From contig CAZYZQ010000063.1 in NCBI GenBank assembly GCA_964652075.1, forward strand, positions 1 through 13,041: a stretch of DNA of 13,041 nucleotides. The letters run 5' to 3'. The notes beneath the pieces are model-generated. The model did no database searches, was not told the origin of the DNA, and saw nothing but the letters and a program-made list of their open reading frames with translations. Positions 1-7,390 of the stretch are shown one piece after another. Source of the stretch: CAZYZQ01 sp964652075. Lineage in GTDB: Bacteria > Bacillota > Clostridia > Oscillospirales > Oscillospiraceae. Made by a program: the position numbers and the translations under genes. Every line of letters starts with the position of its first letter. Position 1 is the stretch's first letter.

Positions 1-23
1 AAAGGAAAAAAACGAAATTCCCA

Positions 24-52
24 TTGCAATTTGCACTCCAATCGGCTATACT
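24..52 (+). promoter_or_regulatory. Sigma-A-type promoter of the mraZ operon
   Basis: A TTGCAA -35 hexamer (24-29) and a TATACT -10 hexamer (47-52) are separated by exactly 17 nt. Each matches the vegetative consensus at 4-5 of 6 positions. The sequence upstream (1-20) is A-rich and could act as an UP element. Transcription would begin near 59-60, just ahead of the phased GTGGTA repeats and about 60 nt before the mraZ start. This is the only good promoter upstream of the cluster in view, so it probably drives mraZ and much of the downstream operon. The assignment rests on sequence match only. Confidence 0.72.
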
Positions 53-61
53 GAGAACGAA

Positions 62-77
62 GTGGTACGTTGTGGTA
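62..77 (+). promoter_or_regulatory. Putative MraZ operator: two GTGGTA direct repeats, 10 bp apart
   Basis: GTGGTA occurs at 62-67 and again at 72-77, so the repeats are phased by one helical turn. A further TGG lies at 93-95, in the same phase after one skipped turn. Known MraZ operators, such as the E. coli TGGGN repeats with 5-nt spacers and the AAAGTG-type boxes of mollicutes, are also direct repeats with a 10-bp period lying between promoter and mraZ start. The position here, right at the predicted transcription start, fits autorepression by MraZ. The function is inferred. Confidence 0.6.
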
Positions 78-102
78 GAAAAACCATGAAAATGGAGGAA
101 GC

Positions 103-110
103 AGAGGAGG
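103..110 (+). promoter_or_regulatory. Ribosome binding site that fixes the TTG start of mraZ
   Basis: AGAGGAGG at 103-110 lies 8 nt before a TTG codon at 119-121. It is a near-perfect anti-Shine-Dalgarno match. The in-frame ATG codons further upstream (86 and 92) have no comparable site in front of them, and starting there would add residues not seen in the MraZ family, whose N-terminus normally begins close to the FGKYRHTLD segment. Confidence 0.75.
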
Positions 111-118
111 CGATTCCC

Positions 119-538
119 TTGTTTGGAAAATACCGGCACACTCTGGACAGCAAGGGGCGTCTCGTCGTGCCTGCCAAGCTCCGCGAGGAGCTCGGCGAGT
201 GCTTCTATGTCACCATCGGCATCGGCAAGTGCCTCTCGGTCTATCCAGAGCACAGCTGGAGCGAGATCATGGAACGCTACAACGCCATGCCGCTCTCCCG
301 CCAGGCGCAGCTGCGCTATCTGATGGCGAATGTTGCCGAGTGCGCGCCGGACAAGCAGGGGCGCTTCCTGATCCCGCAGGAGCTGCGGCAGATCGCGGGG
401 ATCGATCAGGAGGTCACCTTCGTCGGGCAGGGCGCCCATGCGGAGGTCTGGGATACCGCCACCTACAACGCGGAGGAGAGCAAGATGCTCCTCTCGCCGG
501 AGAAGCTGATGGCGGCGATGGAAGAGCTGGGATTCTGA
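119..538 (+). CDS. mraZ: Transcriptional regulator MraZ
   Basis: MraZ is a small ring-forming DNA-binding protein that represses its own dcw operon by binding phased direct repeats upstream of mraZ. From the TTG start the product is 139 residues, close to the usual 140-150. It has the typical pair of SpoVT/AbrB-like half-domains: the first carries D10-SKG-R14, the second D78-KQG-R82, matching the duplicated DxxxR DNA-contact motif of the family. TTG was chosen because AGAGGAGG precedes it by 8 nt and because family members begin at this point. A longer product from ATG 86 is possible but has no good ribosome binding site. Candidate operator repeats lie at 62-77. The stop codon overlaps the start of rsmH (TGATG), which suggests translational coupling. 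Identity is very secure; only the start is debatable. Confidence 0.95.
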   Translation: MFGKYRHTLDSKGRLVVPAKLREELGECFYVTIGIGKCLSVYPEHSWSEIMERYNAMPLSRQAQLRYLMANVAECAPDKQGRFLIPQELRQIAGIDQEVTFVGQGAHAEVWDTATYNAEESKMLLSPEKLMAAMEELGF

Positions 539-1470
539 TGGAGTTTTCACATGTTTCCGTCCTGCTGGAGGAGACGATTGACGCGCTGCAGATCCGGCCG
601 GACGGCGTCTATGTCGACGGCACGCTGGGCGGCGCGGGGCATTCCTCCGAGATTGTGCGCCGGCTGGAAACGGGCCGCCTGATCGGCATCGATCAGGACA
701 CGGTGGCGCTGGAAGCCGCGAAGGCGCGGCTTGCGCCGTATTCCGGCCGCGTCACGCTGGTTCACGACAACTTTCGGAATTTACCGCAGATCCTCGATTC
801 TCTGGGAATTGCGGCGGTCGATGGGATGCTGTTTGACCTCGGCGTCTCCTCGCCGCAGCTGGACGATGCGTCGCGCGGCTTTTCGTATATGGCCGACGCG
901 CCGCTCGATATGCGGATGGACGGCGGCGCGGCGCTTTCGGCGGCGGAGGTTGTCAACACCTGGCCGCGCGAGGAGCTGCGGCGCATCCTCTACGAGTACG
1001 GCGAGGAGCGCTACGCGCCCCAGATTGCAGCGGCCATTGAGCGCCGCCGCGAAAAAAAGCCGATTGCGACCACGTTTGAGCTGGTCGACGTCATCCGTTC
1101 TGCCATGCCGCCGCAGGCGCTGCGTGAGAAGCAGCATCCGGCCAAGCGGAGCTTTCAGGCGATCCGCATCGCCGTCAACGACGAGCTTGGCGCGCTGCGC
1201 CAGCTCATGGACGAAGCCGTCTCGCGCCTGAACCCGGGCGGGCGGCTGGCCGTCATCACGTTCCATTCGCTGGAGGATCGGATCGTGAAGGCCGCGATGC
1301 AGAGCGCGGCGAAGGGCTGCACCTGCCCGCCGGATTTTCCGGTCTGCGTTTGCGGCAAAAAGCCGCAGGTGCGGCTCGTGACAAGAAAACCAATCGTGTC
1401 GGCTCCGGCGGAGCTGGCACGCAACCCGCGCGCAAGAAGCGCGAAGCTCCGCGTTGCGGAGAAACTGTAA
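538..1470 (+). CDS. rsmH: 16S rRNA (cytosine(1402)-N(4))-methyltransferase RsmH (MraW)
   Basis: RsmH transfers a methyl group from S-adenosylmethionine to N4 of C1402 in the decoding centre of 16S rRNA. The product is 310 residues, the normal length. It begins FSHVSVLLEE, has the SAM-binding loop VDGTLGGAGHS at about residues 26-36, an acidic residue after the next strand (IDQD, about 51-54), and the motif FDLGVSSPQLD at about 99-109 followed by SRGFSY and DMRMD. Near the C-terminus are AVNDEL, ITFHSLEDR and a CTCPP...CVCG cysteine segment, all usual for the family. The ATG at 538 overlaps the mraZ stop by one base, so translation is probably coupled; there is no strong separate ribosome binding site. 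An ORF in the same frame extends upstream inside mraZ, but that part has no RsmH similarity. Confidence 0.97.
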   Translation: MEFSHVSVLLEETIDALQIRPDGVYVDGTLGGAGHSSEIVRRLETGRLIGIDQDTVALEAAKARLAPYSGRVTLVHDNFRNLPQILDSLGIAAVDGMLFDLGVSSPQLDDASRGFSYMADAPLDMRMDGGAALSAAEVVNTWPREELRRILYEYGEERYAPQIAAAIERRREKKPIATTFELVDVIRSAMPPQALREKQHPAKRSFQAIRIAVNDELGALRQLMDEAVSRLNPGGRLAVITFHSLEDRIVKAAMQSAAKGCTCPPDFPVCVCGKKPQVRLVTRKPIVSAPAELARNPRARSAKLRVAEKL

Positions 1471-1483
1471 GGAGTGCTGCCCT

Positions 1484-2017
1484 ATGGCGAAACTGGATCC
1501 GCGCGAGCTGCGTTACGATACGAACGGCGCGGCGGCGTATAACCTGTATGCACTTCCGGTGCAGCAGCCGGAGGAGGTCACCCTGCCGGAAGAGCAGCTG
1601 CAGCCTGTGCGCAGGCGCCGCATCCGCGTGCGTGCGAACACCGGCATCTCGCTGCTTGCCGTGATGGGCGTCGCGGCGGTTGCGTTGCTGCTGACGCTTG
1701 TGATCTTCGGCTACGTGCGCCTGTACGAGAGCTCGACGGATGTCGCGGCACTTGAGAAGGAGGTGCAGACACTGATGGACCAGAATGCGGTGCTGAATGC
1801 GTCGTATGAGAGCCGGATCGACCTGAACGCGATTGAGCTGGCGGCAACCTCACAGCTCGGGATGCACTTGCCGACGGCGGGGCAGACCGTCTATCTGAAT
1901 CTCTCGGGCAAGACGGACAGTGCTGAGATCTTCCCGGTGGAGCGCAGCAATCCGCTTGCGACGGCCTGGAGCGCGCTGCGCGACGGCTTGCATGATCTGG
2001 TTGCATATTTTACCTGA
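1484..2017 (+). CDS. ftsL: Cell division protein FtsL (septum formation initiator-like)
   Basis: FtsL is a short bitopic membrane protein that pairs with DivIC/FtsB and FtsQ/DivIB to activate the FtsW-PBP synthase pair at the septum. The 177-residue product has a cytoplasmic N-terminus ending in a basic cluster (RRRRIRVR, 43-50), one transmembrane helix at about 54-78, a periplasm-side coiled coil at about 79-113, and the family-like segment IELAATSQLGMHLP at 117-130. AAGGAG (1469-1474) overlaps the rsmH stop and sits 9 nt before ATG 1484; an in-frame ATG at 1454 inside rsmH lacks such a site. FtsL proteins are often only about 115-125 residues; here there is a long N-terminal region and a C-terminal tail of roughly 37 residues ending in a likely amphipathic helix. 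Sequence conservation in this family is poor, so the call rests on architecture plus position between rsmH and the PBP gene. Confidence 0.85.
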   Translation: MAKLDPRELRYDTNGAAAYNLYALPVQQPEEVTLPEEQLQPVRRRRIRVRANTGISLLAVMGVAAVALLLTLVIFGYVRLYESSTDVAALEKEVQTLMDQNAVLNASYESRIDLNAIELAATSQLGMHLPTAGQTVYLNLSGKTDSAEIFPVERSNPLATAWSALRDGLHDLVAYFT

Positions 2018-2075
2018 TTGCATAATAGAATCCCAGTGGGCAGGGCCGGACAACCCGGCTGCCGGGATGCAGGAA

Positions 2076-2115
2076 ACAGGCGGTCGCCTTTGGCACCGCC
2101 TGTATTTTGAGTTTT
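2076..2115 (+). terminator. Terminator-like hairpin between ftsL and the PBP gene (possible attenuator)
   Basis: ACAGGCGGT (2076-2084) pairs perfectly with ACCGCCTGT (2095-2103). After a single bulged C, GCC (2086-2088) pairs with GGC (2092-2094), leaving a TTT loop. This gives about 12 base pairs in a GC-rich stem. It is followed by ATTTTGAGTTTT (2104-2115), an interrupted T-rich tract. A smaller stem, CCCGG-CTG-CCGGG, lies just upstream at 2054-2066. The form fits an intrinsic terminator, and because the operon evidently continues, partial termination or attenuation is the likely role. The T tract is imperfect, so an mRNA-stabilising or processing hairpin is also possible. Confidence 0.45.
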
Positions 2116-2137
2116 CGCTTGCAGAGGGGACGGAACT

Positions 2138-4492
2138 ATGAAGCTGCGTGAATTTCTCCAATCCATGATACGCAGGCCCGCAAACGCGCAGCAGCGCGCG
2201 GACAGGACACTGTTGCAGCGCACGGCGATTATTATGCTTGCGCTCGGCGTGATCGTCTTTATTCCGCTGCTGGGGAACCTGTACCATCTGATGATCGTCC
2301 AAAACGACTATTATTCCGAGAAGGCCATCAATAACCAGACCGTCTCGACAAAGCTCACGGCGGATCGCGGCACGATCTACGACCGGAACATGAACATCCT
2401 CGCGACCTCGTCGACCGTGGAGAACGTCTTTATGGATCCGGGGCTGCTTCAGGAGCGCGAGGAGGATCTGGAGGTCATTGTCAGCGGCCTTTCCGAGCTG
2501 CTTGATCTGGAGCCGGAGTGGATCCGGGAGCAGGCGGCCAAGACGCAGCTGCACTATGTGGTGCTCAAGCGGAAGCTCGAGCAGGCGGATGCGGATGCGG
2601 TGCGCAGCTTCCTGAACGAGCACGCGATCACCTCCGTCAGCCTGGAGCCGGACTCGAAGCGCTACTATCCCTATACGACGCTGGCCGCGCAGGTCATCGG
2701 CTTTACCAACGCCGACAACGTCGGTGCGGAGGGGCTGGAGTCCTACTACGACTCCACCCTGCAGGGCACGGCGGGCAAGGTCATCACAACCGAGGGCAAC
2801 CACGGCACGCAGATGCTTTACTCCTACACGAAATACTACGAGGCGACGGACGGCGACAGCATTGTCACGACGATCGACAGCACCGTGCAGTATTACCTCG
2901 AGAAGAACATGAAGACCGCGATTGAAAACTACGATGTGCAGAACGGCGCGTTCGGCATCGTTATGAACTGCAAGACCGGCGAGATTCTGGCCATGGCGAA
3001 TTTCGACGAGTATGACCCGAACCAGTATCTGGAGATCTACAACGAGGTGGACGCGGGGCTGCTGGAGGAGATGTACCAGCAGGCCATGGGCCTGCGCGTG
3101 GGCAGCACCGAGCGCGAGGAGGCGCTGACGGCGTACAACGAGGCCATGGCCGCGGCGCGCCTGAGCCAATGGCGCAACCGCTGCGTCTCCGACGGCTACG
3201 AGCCCGGTTCAACCTTTAAGCTGATTACGCTCTCGGCGGCGCTTGACTCCGGCGCGGTCACGCTGAACGACACGTTCTACTGCGGCGGCACCGCCAAGTT
3301 TGAGGGGCGCACCGAGGAGCTCGAGTGCTGGTATCACAACGGCCACGGGCAGGAGACGACGGCGCAGGCGCTGCAAAATTCCTGCAACATTGCCTTCGCC
3401 AACATCGGCCTCAAGGTCGGCGGCGAGACATTCTACCAGTATGTGAAAAATTTCGGCCTTTTGAACACGACGGGCGTCGATCTGCCCGGCGAGGGCGCGG
3501 GCTACTTCTACACAGAGGGCCAGCTGACCGACCCGATGCAGCAGGGCACCTCGAACCTGATCTCCGTCTCGTTCGGCCAGACCTCGAAGGTCACGCCCCT
3601 TCAGCTTGTCCGCGCCGTCTCTGCGATTGTCAACGGCGGCTATCTCATGCGGCCCTATGTGGTCAGCGAGGTCGTCGACGCGGCGGGCAACACCGTTTCA
3701 CAGACAGAGCCGACTGTCATCCGACAGGTCATCAGTGAGGAGACCTCCGCGACGATGCGTGAGCTGATGGAGTCCGTTGTCACGGAGGGTACCGCGAAGA
3801 ACGCCAAGGTCGCGGGCTACAGCATTGGCGGCAAGACCGGCACGTCCGAAAAGGTCGACGTGCTGGATGAAAACGGCGAAATGGTCGAAGATAAGATGGT
3901 CTCGTTCATCGGCGTTGCGCCGATGGAGGATCCCCAGTATGTCTGCCTTGTTGTGCTGGATACGCCCAGCCGCGAGACGGGACTGTATATCTCCGGCGGC
4001 GTCATGGCCGCGCCGACGGTCGGCGCGGTGTTTGAGGACATCCTGCCGTATCTCGGCGTTGAGCCGGACTACTCGGACGACGATATTTCCCGCGTGGCGG
4101 TCACAGTGCCGGATCTGACGGGCATGACCGCGTCCGCGGCGGGCGCGGAGCTGCAAAAGAGCAGCCTCGAATACCGCACGGTGGGCAGCGGCGACACCGT
4201 CACCGGTCAGATCCCGGCGGGCGGCACGCAGATCCCGGGCAAATCCACCGTCATTCTGTACATGGGTGAGCAGGCGCCGACAGAGCTGGTTGAGGTACCG
4301 GCGCTGACGGGGCTGACGCCGATGCAGGTCAATGAAGCGCTGACCAACGCGGGACTGTACCTCATGTCACGCGGCACGACCAGCCAGGCGGGCACGGTGT
4401 TCGCCAACAGCCAGGATATCGAGCCGGGTACGATGGTGCCGCGCGGCTCCATGGTCACGGTCACTTTCGCGGACTCCACGGCGCGCGATTAA
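2138..4492 (+). CDS. Class B penicillin-binding protein, FtsI/PBP2B/SpoVD type, with two PASTA domains
   Basis: This is the septal D,D-transpeptidase that cross-links new peptidoglycan, acting with FtsW. The 784-residue protein has a basic cytoplasmic N-terminus, a membrane anchor at about 29-52, a PBP dimerisation domain including DRGTIYDRN, and a transpeptidase domain with catalytic S358-TFK, S415-CN and K566-TG. Two PASTA repeats follow at about 653-713 and 717-778. Two PASTA domains match B. subtilis PBP2B, whereas SpoVD has one, so a vegetative divisome role is more likely, although such genes in Clostridia are often labelled spoVD. A helical insertion of about 40 residues (roughly 298-342) lies between the first transpeptidase strands and the active-site serine. 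GAGGGG (2124-2129) precedes the ATG by 8 nt. The gene is separated from ftsL by a 120-nt gap with a hairpin, and murE follows after 22 nt. Confidence 0.93.
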   Translation: MKLREFLQSMIRRPANAQQRADRTLLQRTAIIMLALGVIVFIPLLGNLYHLMIVQNDYYSEKAINNQTVSTKLTADRGTIYDRNMNILATSSTVENVFMDPGLLQEREEDLEVIVSGLSELLDLEPEWIREQAAKTQLHYVVLKRKLEQADADAVRSFLNEHAITSVSLEPDSKRYYPYTTLAAQVIGFTNADNVGAEGLESYYDSTLQGTAGKVITTEGNHGTQMLYSYTKYYEATDGDSIVTTIDSTVQYYLEKNMKTAIENYDVQNGAFGIVMNCKTGEILAMANFDEYDPNQYLEIYNEVDAGLLEEMYQQAMGLRVGSTEREEALTAYNEAMAAARLSQWRNRCVSDGYEPGSTFKLITLSAALDSGAVTLNDTFYCGGTAKFEGRTEELECWYHNGHGQETTAQALQNSCNIAFANIGLKVGGETFYQYVKNFGLLNTTGVDLPGEGAGYFYTEGQLTDPMQQGTSNLISVSFGQTSKVTPLQLVRAVSAIVNGGYLMRPYVVSEVVDAAGNTVSQTEPTVIRQVISEETSATMRELMESVVTEGTAKNAKVAGYSIGGKTGTSEKVDVLDENGEMVEDKMVSFIGVAPMEDPQYVCLVVLDTPSRETGLYISGGVMAAPTVGAVFEDILPYLGVEPDYSDDDISRVAVTVPDLTGMTASAAGAELQKSSLEYRTVGSGDTVTGQIPAGGTQIPGKSTVILYMGEQAPTELVEVPALTGLTPMQVNEALTNAGLYLMSRGTTSQAGTVFANSQDIEPGTMVPRGSMVTVTFADSTARD

Positions 4493-4514
4493 CACACAGA
4501 AGGAGCGAGTTGCT

Positions 4515-5975
4515 ATGAAGCTATCCGAGCTGCTGCAAGGGATTCCTGTTCTGGACTCCAATCTGAAAAGCGACCCGGAGATCACCGGCGTCAGCTACGA
4601 TTCCCGGACAACGAAGCCCGGCGAGCTGTTTGTCGCCGTCTCCGGCTTTGCGGCCGACGGGCACCGGTTCATCCCGATGGCGCAGGAGAAGGGCGCGGCG
4701 TGCGTGCTCTGCGAGCACGCCCCCGCGCAGGGCGCGTACATCCGGACGGAGGATACGCGGGCGGCGCTGGCGGTACTGGGCGCAAACTGGTTCGGGCACC
4801 CCGCCCGGCAGATGCAGGTGATCGGTGTCACCGGGACAAACGGGAAGACGACCGTGACGCTGCTGCTGAAGACGGTGCTTGAACAGACGCTGGGCGCGAA
4901 GGTCGGCCTGATCGGCACGATCTCCAACCTGATCGGCGACGAGGCGCTCCCGACCGAGCGCACGACGCCGGAGAGCTTTGAACTGCAGCGCCTGTTCCGG
5001 CAAATGGCGGACGCGGGCTGCACGCATGTTGTGATGGAGGTTTCCAGCCATGCGCTGACGCTGCACCGTGTCGACTGCATCCCATTTGCCGTGGGCGCGT
5101 TTACAAACCTGACTGAGGATCATCTCGATTTTCATAAGACGATGGAGGCGTACTGCGACGCGAAGGCGCTGCTGTTCCGGAAGTGCGAGGCCGGCGTCGT
5201 CAACGCGGACGATGCGTGGCTGCCGCGCCTGACGCAGAATGCGACCTGCCGGCTGCTGCGCTACAGCGCACAGGGCGCGCGGGCGCAGGTATGGGCGGAG
5301 AACGTGGAGCTGGAATCCGAGTGGGTCGCCTTTGACGCCTGTACTGCTACGGAGCGAGTCCCGGTCCGGCTGGGAATTCCCGGCGGCTTCTCGGTCTATA
5401 ACGCGCTGACCGTCATCGGCATGGCGCTGGCGCTGGAGATTCCGCTGCAACAGACGGCGGCGGCGCTGGCAAATGCGAAAAGCGTCAAGGGACGCGTCGA
5501 GGTTGTGCCGACGCCTGAGACGCCGTACTCCGTCCTGATCGACTATGCCCACACGCCGGACGCGCTGGAAAATGTCCTGCGGACGGTGCAGGGCTTCTGC
5601 AAGGGGCGGACGATCCTTGTCTTCGGCTGCGGCGGCGACCGCGACCCGATCAAGCGGCCCATCATGGGGCGCGCGGCGGTCGACGGCGCGGACTTTGTGG
5701 TTGTGACGTCCGACAACCCGCGCACCGAGGATCCCGAGGCAATTATCTGCCAGATCCTCGCGGGCATGGAGGGAACCAAGACGCCGTATCACGTTGAGCC
5801 GGACCGCCGCAGGGCGATCCGCTGGGCGATGGATCACGCGCAGAAGGACGACATTATCATTCTGGCCGGAAAGGGCCACGAGGACTATCAGATTTTGGGC
5901 ACGACGAAGGTGCATTTGGACGAGCGCGAGGAAGTCGCGGCACACCTGCGCGAGATAGGAGGCGGCGTATGCTGA
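4515..5975 (+). CDS. murE: UDP-N-acetylmuramoyl-L-alanyl-D-glutamate--2,6-diaminopimelate ligase
   Basis: MurE adds the third stem-peptide residue to UDP-MurNAc-L-Ala-D-Glu in the cytoplasm, using ATP. The 486-residue product has the three Mur ligase domains: an N-terminal UDP-binding domain, a central ATPase with GVTGTNGKTT (K111 in the P-loop) and TTPES (150-154), and a C-terminal domain with the DNPRTEDP motif (D400-N401-P402-R403). DNPR is the known signature of enzymes that add meso-diaminopimelate; lysine-adding enzymes carry a different motif, so mDAP peptidoglycan is predicted. K217 in DAKALLF corresponds to the carbamylated lysine of the family. AGGAG (4501-4505) lies 9 nt upstream of the ATG. 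The last 7 nt overlap murF. Confidence 0.96.
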   Translation: MKLSELLQGIPVLDSNLKSDPEITGVSYDSRTTKPGELFVAVSGFAADGHRFIPMAQEKGAACVLCEHAPAQGAYIRTEDTRAALAVLGANWFGHPARQMQVIGVTGTNGKTTVTLLLKTVLEQTLGAKVGLIGTISNLIGDEALPTERTTPESFELQRLFRQMADAGCTHVVMEVSSHALTLHRVDCIPFAVGAFTNLTEDHLDFHKTMEAYCDAKALLFRKCEAGVVNADDAWLPRLTQNATCRLLRYSAQGARAQVWAENVELESEWVAFDACTATERVPVRLGIPGGFSVYNALTVIGMALALEIPLQQTAAALANAKSVKGRVEVVPTPETPYSVLIDYAHTPDALENVLRTVQGFCKGRTILVFGCGGDRDPIKRPIMGRAAVDGADFVVVTSDNPRTEDPEAIICQILAGMEGTKTPYHVEPDRRRAIRWAMDHAQKDDIIILAGKGHEDYQILGTTKVHLDEREEVAAHLREIGGGVC

Positions 5976-7351
5976 GCACGACGGTTGGACAGGTCGCGCA
6001 GTGGATCGGCTGCGAGGCGGAGCCTGCGCTGGCGGGGAGGACGATCTCCGGTGTGGAGACGGACAGCCGGAAGGTGCAGCCAGGCAACCTCTTTATCGCC
6101 CTGACCGGCGAGCGGGTGGACGGCCACGATTATGCCGCACAGGCGCTGGAGCGCGGCGCGGCGTGCGTGCTGGCCTCCCGGGAGCTGCCCGCAGGGCTGC
6201 CCGCGCTGTATGTGCCGGACACGAAGCTCGCGTTCGGGCAGATTGCGGCGGGCTACCGGCAGTCGCTGCACAACACGAAATTTATCGGCATCACCGGCAG
6301 CGTCGGCAAGACGACGACCAAGGAGATGCTGGCGGCCATTCTCGCCACAACATACCGCACCGCCAAGACAGAGGGCAACCACAACAACAACATCGGCCTG
6401 CCGATGACCATCACCGCCATTTCGCCCGACTGCGACGCGGCGGTTCTGGAGCTTGGCATGAACCATTTCGGCGAGATGGCGTATCTGACAAAGATTGCGC
6501 AGCCGAATGTGGCGGTGATTACGAATATTGGGACGATGCACATCGAGTTTCTCGGCTCCCGCGAGGGGATCCTCAAGGCAAAGCTTGAGATCCTGCAGGG
6601 CCTGACGCCCGGCGGCACGGCGGTCTTCAACGGCGACGAGCCGCTCCTTTGGAAGCAGAAGGCGGCGATGCAGTTCAAGACCGTCTATTTCGGGATGGAG
6701 AACCCCGAGTGCGACGTCTTTGCCACAAATGTCCGGGAGGTGCCCGGCGGCGTGGCGTTTGAGGTTCGGGGGCTGGGCGCGTCGTTCGGCGTGCAGCTGC
6801 CGGTTGAGGGGCGGCATCTGGTGCAAAATGCGCTTGCGGCCATCACGGTGGCGCTGCTGTGCGGTATTCCGGATGAAAAGATCCGGCAGGCCCTCGCCGC
6901 GTTCCAGAACACGGGCATGCGCCAGCGGATTTACGAGCGCGGCGGCATGACGATCATTGAGGACTGCTATAACGCGGGGCCGGAGTCCATGCAGGCGGCG
7001 CTGACGCTGCTCGGCACGCGCGCCTGCGGCGGCAAGCGCATCGCCGTCCTCGGCGATATGTTGGAGCTGGGGCACAGCTCCAACGCCGAACACTACAAAA
7101 TCGGCCGCATTGCCGTGCAGCAGGGCGCCGATCTGATTCTGGCCTACGGCAAGTACGCTGAAAATGTGATCAGCGGCGCGCGTACCGGCGGAAAGGCCCC
7201 GCGCGACGCCATGGCCTTTCAGGATCAGAGAGAGATGGCGAACGTGCTGCGAAGCCGCGCCGGGGAAGGGGACCTGATCCTCTTCAAGGGCAGCCGCGGC
7301 ACCCGGATGGAGCAGGTGTTACAGATGCTCTTTCAGGATCCCAACGTATGA
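5969..7351 (+). CDS. murF: UDP-N-acetylmuramoyl-tripeptide--D-alanyl-D-alanine ligase
   Basis: MurF joins D-Ala-D-Ala to the UDP-MurNAc-tripeptide, the last cytoplasmic step of the stem peptide. The product is 460 residues, typical for the family. Visible landmarks are the N-terminal SGVETDSRKVQPGNLF segment, the ATP-binding loop GITGSVGKTTTKEM (K114), TEGNHNNNIGLP, LELGMNHFGEM, and in the C-terminal domain EDCYNAGPESMQAAL and AVLGDMLELG. AGGAGG (5957-5962) sits inside the end of murE, 6 nt before the ATG, and the two genes overlap by 7 nt, so coupled translation is likely. A hairpin at 7353-7371 follows the stop codon. Confidence 0.96.
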   Translation: MLSTTVGQVAQWIGCEAEPALAGRTISGVETDSRKVQPGNLFIALTGERVDGHDYAAQALERGAACVLASRELPAGLPALYVPDTKLAFGQIAAGYRQSLHNTKFIGITGSVGKTTTKEMLAAILATTYRTAKTEGNHNNNIGLPMTITAISPDCDAAVLELGMNHFGEMAYLTKIAQPNVAVITNIGTMHIEFLGSREGILKAKLEILQGLTPGGTAVFNGDEPLLWKQKAAMQFKTVYFGMENPECDVFATNVREVPGGVAFEVRGLGASFGVQLPVEGRHLVQNALAAITVALLCGIPDEKIRQALAAFQNTGMRQRIYERGGMTIIEDCYNAGPESMQAALTLLGTRACGGKRIAVLGDMLELGHSSNAEHYKIGRIAVQQGADLILAYGKYAENVISGARTGGKAPRDAMAFQDQREMANVLRSRAGEGDLILFKGSRGTRMEQVLQMLFQDPNV

Positions 7352-7352
7352 T

Positions 7353-7371
7353 CCGCCGCCCGGTGCGGCGG
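7353..7371 (+). other. GC-rich hairpin between murF and mraY
   Basis: CCGCCGC (7353-7359) and GCGGCGG (7365-7371) form a perfect 7-bp stem with a 5-nt loop, immediately after the murF stop and 4 nt before the AGGAGG of mraY. There is no T tract, so it is not an ordinary intrinsic terminator. It could stabilise or pause the transcript between the two genes, or be a by-product of high GC. The role is unknown. Confidence 0.35.
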
Positions 7372-7390
7372 CAACAGGAGGAAAAATGAT

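Noticed and set aside
199..537. Upstream extension of the rsmH reading frame inside mraZ
   Set aside because: The frame is open but the translation has no RsmH similarity; homologues start at the FSHVSVLLEE segment, encoded from ATG 538.
2001..2028. AT-rich patch after ftsL as a promoter (TTGCAT, CATAAT)
   Set aside because: The CATAAT hexamer is decent but the only -35-like hexamer is 14 nt away, and no good -35 sits at 16-18 nt. Too weak to list as a promoter.
2030..2104. Riboswitch in the ftsL-PBP gap
   Set aside because: Two stems are present, but I see no conserved core of a riboswitch class I know (checked by eye against ZTP, THF, fluoride and c-di-GMP types).
1850..3169. Long reverse-strand open frames (for example 1850-3169, 4521-5945, 5888-7093, 10857-12167)
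   Set aside because: They lie wholly opposite well-recognised dcw genes, have low-complexity Arg/Ala/His/Gln-rich translations and no recognisable domains. Long antisense frames are expected in GC-rich coding DNA.
7386..7388. ATG at 7386 as the mraY start
   Set aside because: It is out of frame with mraY and only 4 nt from the ribosome binding site; ATG 7391 gives the normal MraY N-terminus.
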